In this document: positions 23,487 to 34,395 of the stretch, piece by piece
Layout: every line of letters starts with the position of its first letter
Numbering within the stretch: position 1 is the first letter of the stretch
Source: Isoperla grammatica
Taxonomy: Eukaryota > Arthropoda > Insecta > Plecoptera > Perlodidae
Length of the DNA stretch: 64,000 bases
NCBI GenBank assembly: GCA_945910005.1
Contig: OX246738.1
Coordinates: 22,329,686 to 22,393,685 of the forward strand
Direction: 5' to 3'
The notes under the pieces: generated by a model
Databases searched by the model: none
What the model was told of the DNA's origin: nothing
Seen by the model: the letters and a program-made list of their open reading frames with translations, nothing else
Translations under genes and position numbers: made by a program

Positions 23487-24060
23487 GGTCAGGCCAACAA
23501 CAAAAAACATAACGTATACAGTTGAGAAAATGAGTTATAACATGCATCCACTGTCCAATCTCAATAAATATTGTGAAGCATCTTAAATGTTTCCCATCTG
23601 ATGTAATATTCTGTTTACTGTGTTACCTCTCCCCACAGCGGTTTCACGTCGCCTTGGACCATGGTGACTTGAGCTTCAATCTATATGTTTACGAGCACCG
23701 CCAGACTAACCTACATGATTGACCAGACTTCCAACGAGGTTTATAAGTGGTACGAAAGTCATGCACCCCATCACACATGATGAGATCTTGGGTCAATTGA
23801 CAGCTTGAGCAATATGAGCACATAATTTAGAGACGGGTGGGATGACATGTACGTATGTATTGACCAGTTGTAAGCCTCGGTGTTGCATGATCAATATTTA
23901 CAAATAAGAGATAAATAAATAAATGTGTATTCATAGTTGACCCACTCCGTTACAAGAATTGATTTTCAATGGGGGACATTTATATTCTTTGACATTTATA
24001 AATTTACATCTTTCCGATGACGGCTCCAAAACCACCGTTTACATGTATACAATAGTATCA
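23487..24060. other. Intron, nothing recognised
   Basis: No gene, element or repeat was recognised here. Confidence 0.6.
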
Positions 24061-24152
24061 TATGTAAAAAAAAAAAAAAAATACCAGCCCGAACCGGGAA
24101 TCGAGCCCGCCGAACATTCTGCATTGGAAGCAGGAATAAACCCACTAGAGCA
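24061..24152 (-). tRNA. tRNA-Gly-like pseudogene or SINE head followed by a T tract
   Basis: The minus strand has CCTGCTTCCAATGCAG, very close to the anticodon arm of tRNA-Gly(UCC), and a T-arm GGGCTCGATTCCCGG containing a B box. An uninterrupted T tract of about 16 nt follows, which would end RNA polymerase III transcription. The 5' acceptor strand does not pair with the 3' side, so this is not an intact tRNA. It is more likely a pseudogene or the head of a short SINE. Confidence 0.5.
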
Positions 24153-24734
24153 ATAGGATGATAGAGATGAGTTGAGTGGAAGAAAAAATGTGTGTAAAAA
24201 CTTAAAATAGAGATAAGTGCATCAAGACAACATTTTCTACCGGCTAATGATGTCTTTATAAGGGTAATTGTTTTACAATGGTTCATAAAATAAGCAGGTA
24301 GCTAGTTTAGTGTTATATTGTTTTTATTGTATTGCTTCTTTAAAATACACATTTTCGGCATTAACAGGTGTCATTGTTAAAAGGTATGTTATACGTACTT
24401 AGTATATAAAGTATTTCCTTGTGTTTTGTAATAGGATTTAACTGTATTTGAAGTTAACTATTATTTGTTCAAATTTTCTTCATTTTACGATTTTTCGTAT
24501 ACGGTTGTGGCCGATTTATTGTAACCATACCAGCACTCCGTCTTTATGTGGTTGTAAAATCATAAAACACGCCATCTGGATTTATTTCATGTGCTTATAT
24601 TTTCCTTCTTGTCAGTTTGAATTTTTACGGACCATTTTTCAATACCATGTTGCGGAGATTTTTATAACTATGGTATTTGATTAAAATAATATTATTGTTG
24701 TAGCTGCAATCTCGTGGGTCGTAAATGTGCCAAG
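24153..24734. other. Intron, nothing recognised
   Basis: AT-rich DNA with no recognisable feature. Confidence 0.6.
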
Positions 24735-24820
24735 CATGTGCTTGAATTGAACCCAAGGTCCGTCAATCCGCAAGCCTAGTGCGGTATGGAAGTTCGACAA
24801 GCCCCCGCCAGTAGATTTAT
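24735..24820 (-). mobile_element. tRNA-like SINE head, family B
   Basis: On the minus strand GGGGGCTTGTCGAACTTCC is followed about 40 nt later by a B box GGGTTCAATTC. The same opening (GGAGGCTCGTCGAACTCGC) starts the SINE head at 31095, suggesting one family. Confidence 0.5.
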
Positions 24821-27440
24821 GGACTGAGCGAGAGAGTCGAAGCTCACATCGTTGGTCGTCAAAGCCACGCCCTACGCATGTGACGAACGACTAAATTATG
24901 CATCTGCCAATAACTCTTAAAGTAGAATATACAGGCGGCGTAATTGAATCGGAATTCATCATTTACAAGCACACACATTTATATTGGCGAGTGAGTAATG
25001 GCAGGAAAATAGTGCCAGATCAGGGAAGGTTTAATTAAATAGCTGAGTCTGTCTGCAATGATACCTGCGCCGAGTTCTAAACTCATGCAGGGGTGGGTTG
25101 ATCATGCGCATCTTAACGAGTTTTCGCGTCGGTTTCTCTACAGGAATGTGATGAAATTGACCCGTATAACAATAATGGAAGGAGTAAAATATATATGTAT
25201 ACATATATATTCATATATTTGTAACGAAGATGTGGGAGCTCTGTTCCTATAGCGTCGATGCCAGGGTAGTCACACTATTAACGCAAGATTAACGTGTTAA
25301 AGAGGTTAATTTAACCAATAATTAGTTTCGTTAGAACTATAAACGCTCAATTTAAAAATTATAAATACTTTAATCTGTACACAGTTGTTATTTTGGAAAC
25401 AAACAGAACTGAAGAATTAATGATTGATTGATTTCCAGAATGACGCCGTAATAATAATTGCAATATTTGAAATGCTCAATCAGTTTCTAGTTATTTAGAA
25501 ACGTAATATTGTTTATTAACCACATGTTTAATATTGTAGCGGTCACAACAGAGATTATGAGGAAGCTATAGCAATGAAAATTCCGTCAAAATATGTCCAG
25601 TTGTTTGTTAAAATATATCTATTAACAAATTTCAAACTCTCTCTGTCTCGTAACAGTACATTATAGAAGGAGGTGTAAAAGTATAGCAAAAAAGTATAGC
25701 ACAATTAAAGTATAGATTTTCCATTTTATTACGCTTGATTTTCGCGAAGTAGGCTGAACTATTCCCACACGTGCACGTGCTAACATCCCACTTAAATAAG
25801 AAAGTCAGAGACAAGGATTACTTTTTATTTTTCCATCTACGACGCCCTCGCCAAAAACCCTCCATGAAATTTAAATTCCAAACATCTTAAAACTATTAAA
25901 CCACCCGTTATCTCTCTAATCCATTCCCGATATTTTCTTGACGCATTGCTATACACCCATGCTAACACGAGGTTGAAGTTTTAATGTGAGTTTTATGGCA
26001 CCCTGAGACCATCTTGAAATATCGCCGTGAGTTCTACGTCACAAGAGCGAAGAGGTGACACCGCATCGCTGTTCTTAGGACTAGCAAACATTAGCCAGTA
26101 ATAACTCTTTATCCACCTTAACGCAAGCCCCTATACCGGCTACCACACCATTATCCACCCAGCATAAGGGGAATGTATGTTGACATTTCAGCTGTCAAAA
26201 GAAGAAGAAAATGTTTACGGGGAATAAACTTTACGAAAATGATTATTGTATGTCATTGCCATTGTAAACGATTAAAAGAGTAATCGCCACAAAAGTGTTT
26301 ATTTATGTTGCTTTCATGTTATAATAGCAAAGCGAATTGTTAGAAAACAGTTAAATATGCGCCAAACACCAGCTGAAACATAGTAACAATGAAACCAATA
26401 TCACATGCCATGGTGGCCTCCAGTATGGCCGTCATGCGCATTAGTGAATACACCCTATACAGGTGAGCTACCAATCTACTTTATATTATTAAAATTCAAG
26501 TAGTTAACTAGATTGCTCGTATAGGGGACCTTACACAGGGCAATTATATTTTTAGAGGGCATCCTTTGATCATAACATTGAGTTATGTGTATTGGTTTTC
26601 ATGTTTATTCAACACAAGTGCTCTAATAATATTCCATTGTGAGTTATGTAATATTGTGGGTTCATAGCACGGTTAAATAATTCACACAATCGTCTTTGCT
26701 CTCTCACACACTGTACGCATATGTATGTATGCCATCGCCTTCAATTTGTGACCATCAATGCATCAATCATTCAATCATGCACCATCTGTAACATCTGTTG
26801 CAAATACCTTCGCCTTCGGCTACATCAGGTGATGACGTTACGGCAAATGAAGCACGTGACCACAAAACTGTGGGACGTGGAAGTAAGCTAAAGGTACAGC
26901 GTCAATGCTATACGATACGTTGTTGACTTCGGCTATAAAATGGGAATTTATAGTCTACTACAGCATTAAAAAGTGAATTAATGGCAAATGAGAAATTGAG
27001 AAGGGTATAAAAGAATTCAGAGGGCCAGCAGATTCTGGTGCTAAGGGTTGTTATTGGACACATGTATAAGAGGCAACGCTCCTTTTTTACAATCGTGTTT
27101 CTAATCAAAGTAATATCTAATGTGAAGCTCTTGTCTACTATTGGCAATATTCTGATTAAAATCTTCTTTTTAATTTTATGTGATATTCTATCAATTTTAC
27201 TACTATAATATCCCAGCCCAGTAGGGACAGGCTAAGTTTGAGATATTTTCAAATAAAATAAGAAAGTTGCAAATGGATCTCAGGTTCCATTTCATAGAAT
27301 TCTCCGACCCACCAGTTCATAACCCCCCCCCCCTCCCCTCCCCCCTACAATGCCCTACAATGTTGTAATTAATTACTGTTTGTTAGAACTTGTTTAATTT
27401 TGTATTTGTTATTTGTTGGTATTGTTTTTCTTTTTAGAAT
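24821..27440. other. Intron, long AT-rich stretch without recognised features
   Basis: 2.6 kb with only chance-length frames. A minus-strand GTGAGC donor-like site occurs near 24855, but no coding frame ending in the required phase reaches it. A C-tract at about 27322-27345 is included in the neighbourhood. Confidence 0.55.
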
Positions 27441-27578
27441 ATGAGTGCGTTTGATGAAGTAGAAGATGGTGTTGTACTAAGATGGTTTGGGCATAAAGGA
27501 AAAATCGCCCACAGTAGGTTGACAGAAAAAAAACTCCATTTTCATTTCGAAGGAGAAGAAATGAATCATGTAGCTTGA
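27441..27578 (+). pseudogene. LINE ORF2 C-terminal relic (45 codons)
   Basis: The peptide MSAFDEVEDGVVLRWFGHKG continues with a RLTEKK stretch. The LRWFGH(V)xR...RLTKK block is a well-known tail of arthropod reverse-transcriptase ORFs. The following GEV/GRGRPRxxW block is missing or decayed, and a TGA ends the frame at 27578. It is a short degenerate relic. Confidence 0.6.
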
Positions 27579-28543
27579 AGCTTCATTCACCCAACTTGAC
27601 TGGAGAGTTACTAATGTAGGGCCTACGCCACTCAAAAGACCTCCCTACGTATAAACAATGTGTGTATTGGAAATGTTGATATTGCAGAGAGAGAGCGAGC
27701 GTTGTCCACCGAGACACACTTGAGTAAATCCAATCTTCTGGTCGCTTTTTATCCGTTCACTTCCCGGTATAAGTTACACGATCGATGGACCAAGTCACTG
27801 ATGCCAATAATATCCACAGATATATTTCCAATGTTTCAGTATATCAAAAAGATTACTTCAGAGTTTTTGAGAACTTGAGAATTCGTTCTTCCTAAATTGG
27901 ATTTTTTTGTTTAGAGTGTATACACGAAATTCGATAGGGGTTAAGAGCTGTATATATATATTTCTCCATCGAAATATATTTTACTTGACAACGTGATAGC
28001 CGGCATTGTCGCATAGTGGTCGTGTTGGTGATAGGGTAAATTATGGTTTATGGGGTACGTTTCTTTATCACCCAATCGTCGTCTTAAAATTGTTGCCAAA
28101 ATATTATACAATACAAGACTGTCCATATATTATATGATCTTCATTCTTGACACCCATGTCAACAAAATTGTCTTACTTTCTTAATATACTTGCTAGTTTG
28201 TTAATGTTTATTTTCGTACACTAGAATGCGTTCATCATGCTATTTTTTCTGAATACTAGTAAACTAGCATTTCAATTGCGTTGCGGAGATTTTACATTAT
28301 GACATATTTCATGAAAAACGTATGTTAAAAACGTGAAGCATAAAATAAACATTACACAAGCTCAAACATCAAATATTAAAGACAAAATGTCACCCAGGAA
28401 GGTTACCTATAACGTTACTATTGGCTGAGCATACGTATAATCCCGAATAATATTGAAGAAGAGGGCTGGGGAAACGATGAATAAATTAGTCTTTGCCAAT
28501 ATTAATCAGCCGATTGCAAGTTCCCGAATATTTGGCGCACAAC
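27579..28543. other. Intron, nothing recognised
   Basis: No supported feature was seen in this interval. Confidence 0.6.
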
Positions 28544-28620
28544 CAGTGGCGGCTCGTGAGATGATTGAAGGGGGGAGGGGAGGAACGTGACTGTGTGCCC
28601 TTAAGGTCGACCCGCCACTG
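28544..28620. mobile_element. 77-bp inverted-repeat element with CAGTGGCGG ends
   Basis: CAGTGGCGGCTCG at the left is matched by GTCGACCCGCCACTG at the right. GCACAAC occurs on both outer sides, shifted by three bases, so a target duplication is possible but not clean. It is probably a solo end-to-end deletion derivative of a DNA transposon. Confidence 0.6.
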
Positions 28621-30957
28621 CCAGCACAACCACAAGATGACAGTGACGTTGCTATGTCGATAGATTGTCGAATAGAAGCGAGCATCAAGACAACTGACCG
28701 GAGGACAATCAAGATAGACTGAGATCATGATGTGCGATATGTGACAATTTGTGTTAATACAAATAAGTGCGTGTACGCTTTATAAGGTAACAAGCAGTGG
28801 TTCTAAACCCACCGTATTCACTGACAAGACGAATGTTACGAAACCAATTTTTTTTACCCATGGTTTTGTGTAACAAAATGAAATCTGATTGAATGTATAG
28901 CAACGCAAAGAGAAATACTGTATTTATTTGGGAAGTGGAAGTAGAGACAGTTTGAGTGAGTGTTTTTAAAAAGAACTTAATATTTTTATTGGTTCCATTC
29001 CATTACCATTACAAAATTGCACGAAGAAAAAACTTGAATTGTGCTAAAGTGGTATATTTGACATTCTAGCTTTCTGGTGATAAATATTGGAACATAAAAC
29101 CATCCATTTTAGCCACTTCTTCAAACCGTCATTAAAATGACAGGATGACTAATTAGGTGTCCGATGTTTTAGTTTCGGTGAAAACATTCAACCTCAGTAT
29201 CAAATTTCGATTGTGTTAAACTCGTCGCAATAAAATGAAGTATACACGTAATGTGTATTGTGTAGGGCTGTTAGGCTATAAAATTTTGTTATAAATACAC
29301 ATTTTCATAACACTATACCATCTGGAATATATATATATATATATATATATTACATGGGTCATACATACGAAAAGAGTATTTAGGATTATAAGAATTATAA
29401 TTTATTTCATTTTTTTCTTTCCTTGTAAATAAATTATATAACTGAATAAGATAGACTATGAAAAATGTATACAAATAAATATTATTCATATAAAGCAGTA
29501 TTAAGAATCTTGAAAGCACTTAGCCAAGTAACTTTTCTTATTATTTTCTTAGCAACTTGAAGAGAAACCGCGCCTGTTTTACGCAACGCCCAATCTGTCT
29601 TAAGTTGTCACAGTCGGAAAATAGCTTCGTTAGTGAATCACATGGATCCTTAGAGGAAATACTCAAATGGCCAAATTATCACAAGATTTAATAGAAACTC
29701 GACTAACTGAGATTGGATTGCTTTAAATGTTCGTCGTTAACCCCCCCCCCCCCCCACATCTTACTTTCTAGTGTGTGCGCATTGCTCACTTTAACTTACC
29801 CACAATGTATATAACCTTTTTCCTTTCGTAGCTGTTAGAACATATTACATGTCATGTCAACATTTTTGTCTTCGCTCTTTATTTTCTATTACCTTCCACT
29901 TGAAACAAGTGCATGAAGGGCTAATTTAATCCCTAGCGTTGGATACCTGCGGGCGTGATTGTAATGAGGCTTGTGCACTTTACGAATGTTTGAAAGAACG
30001 CTAGGAATCCGACACACAGAGTACATGAAAAGGCAGACAAGAATCTTAGGGCGGTAGGTCAGGACTAAATTTATTAAATGTGTTTAGCACTTAGACGGAT
30101 GGCCTTGAAGATATCATTGCTTTATTATCAATATTAATTATAATATATTATTATATATGTTCTAACCAAGATTAGTTCTATTTCTAGTTGCAGGTTGTCT
30201 CTTCGTGATGACCGAGCTTAGCACATACTACAAGAAAATGTAAAACAATAAAAAATAATAAAAAGAAAAACACGCTCAGGGGTATTGTAATTTGAAACAT
30301 TTGTAGCTCAAAACCAAAATCAAATTTATTAGTGCTGGTGTGTTACAAAGTGCGGCCGAGTATAATAGTTCTAGGGTTTGACGTGTAGAGCCCATTGTGA
30401 CGTGGTGAGCGCCGAAACTATGCCGCACACGTTTTGCAATTTATAACTAATTGCAAAATAAAACTCCTTCAGATTTCAGAATAAGCCATTCAACATGCAC
30501 AATTGTATTGTTTTGCTGTCGTCGGTAGCGCAGGTTAACGTAGGGATTACTGAAACTGGCTTCCACCGCCGGAGTGCTTTGACTCAAACATCAGTTGAAT
30601 TATTGTTCGTAAACATATCAGTTCCCTTTGGTAGGTCCTCCTTTGATCTGTACATGATGATTCAATTACAGGTTGCTCGTGCTATTGTCAAAACCTTGGT
30701 GTTAAAATTGTGACAAAACATTATTGTAAATTAAGAGTAATCACTACTAAATAGTGACAAATGATAACTCTTTCCCAGCTATCAAGCTGATATGTATAGA
30801 ATAGTCACAAGAAAGTAATCCTAACTTGTAGTTCGTGTGGAATTTTGCTGTTGGATGCTTCAGTTCACTAACTATAGGTCGATATAGTTTTGTATGTTTT
30901 ATAAGCAAGACTGAAATCGATTTACTAAACGAAACATAAAATACATTAACGCTAATG
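28621..30957. other. Intron with simple-sequence patches
   Basis: It contains (AT)n at about 29327-29351 and an uninterrupted C run of about 16 near 29741-29756. No gene was recognised. Confidence 0.6.
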
Positions 30958-31096
30958 CTAACGCTGACAGAAAAGACTCTGAAAAACCTTCAAACATGAT
31001 TGCCGATTGTCCAGGAATCGAACCGGTGACAAAGCGGGCTCGTTGAACTCCCAAGTTAGCCTGCGAGTTCGACGAGCCTCCGCTAGACGGAGATCA
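30958..31096 (-). mobile_element. tRNA-derived SINE, family B, minus orientation
   Basis: The minus strand reads TCTAGCGGAGGCTCGTCGAA, then a B box CCGGTTCGATTCC, then a body containing GAAGGTTTTTCAGAG and TCAGCGTTAGCATTAG. The body echoes the GAAGGTTTTTTCAGAGG segment of the SINE at 46715..46894. Different heads therefore appear joined to a related central domain. Confidence 0.6.
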
Positions 31097-32261
31097 AGTA
31101 GACCTTTCCCGTCGAGAAGGCCGCGCATTGAGGTAGTAGAATGGCCGTAATGGCGGACGCCCAAGATGTCAGCGCCCACCAAAATGCCCTTGCCGCCTTT
31201 ATGTTTTGAAAAATAAATATTTTGAGTAGGCTTAGCTGTGTTGTCCCTATTTTGCCACAAAACGAATGACATTCAATCCACATCGAAACTTGTGGATGGA
31301 GCAAATTTCAACATGATCGGCTCAGACAATAATAATAATACAAAAAGTACGAGTGCCATAAAATTAGAATGGAGACACTCGGCTCGCTCGCTTGGTAAGT
31401 ATTACGGATCTTATTATATGGTTTCAAACTTAAAATACGTCACTGCCTGTAATCACGGTTGTGGAATGGGGGAGTGGTTGGGTGGGGGGGGGGGGGGGGG
31501 GGGGGGGGGGTATAAAATTGTGGCGATGGATGCATCAACATGGATGGCGTTTAGAGTCGGTAAACAGTTTACCATCATGATTCGGTTTTCCACCGTTAGA
31601 GTGCTCACTAGCTTGCCCGGAGAAGAGTTTACAAAACTCTCTGGCATTCGTGTGCAAAACGAATTACGATTTGCACGTCCCTTTTTGAAGGGGTTGAAAG
31701 AGCAGCGGTTTTTCATGTGAGTGCACTTGTTACTAGTGAGTAAAACCTCTCTGCTAATGTAAACCTATTTAGACCCAGCGCATTGTATGTACGTATGAAT
31801 GCTCGTAATGGTAACATGTTGAGAAAACTGTGATGAATACGCCTGAGCTTTAAAATGTGTCAACCATAATTCGTTGTCCGCTACATGAAAATACTAGTTA
31901 TTCCAAGCTTGTTCACGGTACGTTTCCCGCGAGGATAATAGTGACTTTATTTTTTTTTATTTTACATACAAAATACATCCGCACTGGTACATGAAAAATA
32001 CATTTGGAAAATGTATTATGAAAAAAAAAAATGGGCGAATTCAAGATCGTTCTTGTTACATAGTTCTATTATGTATGTATTTATTCAACGCAACAGTGAG
32101 TGGACTAGAAATGCGATGAAGTGCATACATATTATGATGTTTTCAGCGGTAGCAGCAAGAACTTTGTGGTTTATGTCACAGACGTACAGCACATATTCGT
32201 TGTTCATGATATGTATGAGTGACTTATTACAACGTAAAGTCGTCCACAGCAACCTTGTTAA
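31097..32261. other. Intron with a 27-nt poly-G run
   Basis: 31484-31510 is an uninterrupted run of 27 G. A minus-strand frame over 31083-31304 has a hydrophobic stretch but lacks splice support and ends at the SINE head, so it was not called. No gene was recognised. Confidence 0.55.
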
Positions 32262-32367
32262 TGCTGACGTCATAGATGAGTGAGTGAGGCATTGACCAAT
32301 AACATGTCAGAATTAAAAAAAAAGCCACCCGCGGATTGGCTTCGACTCAGTCATCTATGACGTCAGC
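32262..32367. mobile_element. 106-bp MITE with TGCTGACGTCATAGATGA ends
   Basis: Terminal inverted repeats of about 25 bp (TGCTGACGTCATAGATGAGT versus the complement of TCATCTATGACGTCAGCA) enclose a 50-nt spacer with an A9 tract. Both ends carry TGACGTCA, a canonical CRE. Confidence 0.8.
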
Positions 32368-33959
32368 AATAATAATGTTGAAGTGGAACTACACTTGAAC
32401 GGACCTAGAATATAAGGGAACAGTGTTTTATCTAGGATACGGTTATTTACTCGAAACCTCGCATATTATGATATTCGCACCATACAGCTCAACCAGTAAG
32501 CTATCTAAAAATCTATCTAATCTAATTTTCTTTCTAATTTTTTCTTTTTTTTTCTAATCTAATTTTAGCCGGCCAATTCAATAAAACTTTACAATTTGAG
32601 AAACTTAGAAGTTAAAAACCAACCCTTACTAGAAAAGACCAATCAAATCCTCAGTCTTGCCAAACACGAGTGCGATTTTAGAATACACATTTATATACAG
32701 TAATATTATTTAGCCTACATATTCTAAATTACAAATTAATTGAACAAAACTTGTATGTGTTTAGATAAAACAAGAGAAGGCGAACAAACATATAACGGAA
32801 ACCAAGGCACTGCAGTATCACTATCCCGAACGTGTACAATATGCATGTGGGAACCCCCAAAATTTCATGAAACTATGCAATTTGGAGAAATATTTCGAGT
32901 TGGTTTCATTCAGCGTTCTGAATCTTTGAAAGTGAACTTGCAGAGCCCCGTTAAAGAATAGTTGAAAGCACTGGAGATATATATTAAAGTAGGGCAGATT
33001 TAATTAAATTAAAAATGGGGCATAGTTAGTCATACCCGACCACGAATGTACAATACAGTAACGAGTGTGAGTTATGAGGAACTCGTATGAACAGGTGAGT
33101 CTGTAAGCAGCTGTCAGTACAGCGGAGAGGTTAGTCTCACTATAATCGCGTGAAATTAACGTTTTTTTTTTGTAATATCTTTAGAACGCTATACAATAAG
33201 TTTATGAAACAGTCATAAATAATCTGACGTGGTTTCATAAAATTACAAAAAAAATCGATTAAATTTTTTCTTTATATTTTAATTTTTGGGGAAATTGATT
33301 AAAGCATTGTTATTAATTAACCTTAAAACTACAACCGTAACGATTATAATAGTTGAAACTTTTCATTGCTTTAGGATTATTAATCAATCTCAATCTCAAG
33401 GTATCAATAACAAAGCGATCCGTCTAGGCCTGGGGTATAATAGGCCCAGAGTGACTCTGTTAGTCGTTAGAGGCGATGAAAGGAGACTATGTCCCTTCCC
33501 CCCACTGTCCCAATGACGCTTGGCGCGCTTGGCCCTGCCCTCTCTTGCTAGACACTCCCCTTATGACGACCCCCGCAATGTGTATAATGCATGGATCTGA
33601 TGTGGTGTTTTTCATCTTCATCTTCATATTTCACCCACTCATCGGCCAAGTTGCACAAATATGAGACGTAAAACAAAATTATCAATATCATTATCACTAA
33701 CAAAAACGTTAATTTCACTGGGTTTTTATGCGGAGACTATACCCTTTCCCTCCTGACCACTCCTAGCGGGATAATGTGGTACTAATGCGTCACCAGGGGA
33801 CCTATCCTCAGTCCCACAAGGGCGTGCCATGATTGCAAGAGTGTCAGTGTTACACCTATCTCTATATTCGCACTCAAAGGTCTTCGCCTCAATGACTCCC
33901 TCACGCGAAGGTTTGGGCTAACATCCAATAGTGGTAGGAATGTTATATTCATTATAGGT
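32368..33959. other. Intron, nothing recognised
   Basis: Unassigned AT-rich DNA, with pyrimidine-rich TCTAATCTAATTTT patches near 32515-32570. Confidence 0.55.
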
Positions 33960-34178
33960 TTTTTCGATAAATGATGGTAATGACTAATGATCATGATAGT
34001 TAAGTCTCTTTTATTGCAATAATGCTATTCGAGACGTGAAGGGTAATAGATGAAGATAATTAGGACAATGATTACAAAAAAAATATGTGATATGGGTGGG
34101 ATTCAAACCCACGTTGCAGCACGCTTAGGAGGACCTGTGGCCCAAACGCATGATCCACCACGGACAGACGGCTTTCAA
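33960..34178 (-). mobile_element. tRNA-derived SINE, family C, copy 1
   Basis: The minus-strand head contains GTCCGTGGTGGATCATGCG and the B box GGGTTTGAATCCC. The body holds the complement of ATTGCAATAATGCTATTCGA and GGGTAATAGATGAAGAT. The next copy follows directly. Confidence 0.7.
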
Positions 34179-34395
34179 TAAATGATGATTCTTGTTGCTT
34201 TACGCATCGATCATTGCAAGAATGCTACTGTAGACGATGAGGGGTCATAGATGAAGATGCAGCGCTATCTCAAACAAAAACACGCACAGTCGCACACTCA
34301 CGTGTCTATGCGGGATTCAAACCCACGTCCCTATAGGAGCCATACCCTATAAGGTTCTACGCCCAAACCGCGTGAGTCACCGCGGACGGCTTTCG
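34179..34395 (-). mobile_element. tRNA-derived SINE, family C, copy 2
   Basis: The head is AGCCGTCCGCGGTGACTCAC with B box GGGTTTGAATCCC. The body again has the complement of ATTGCAAGAATGCTACTGTA and GGGGTCATAGATGAAGAT. Heads and bodies of the two copies are collinear and in the same orientation, about 217 bp apart. They are either two insertions or a tandem dimer. Confidence 0.72.

Noticed and set aside
22824..23547. Minus-strand frame of 228 codons with FNSIQ repeats
   Set aside because: It owes its length to the ATTGA microsatellite. The flanking parts show no protein features.
31083..31304. Minus-strand hydrophobic frame (FWWALTSWASAITAILL) considered as a TM exon
   Set aside because: It has no acceptor/donor pair in the required phase, it ends at a SINE head, and it lies on the wrong side of the TM2 exon to be TM1.
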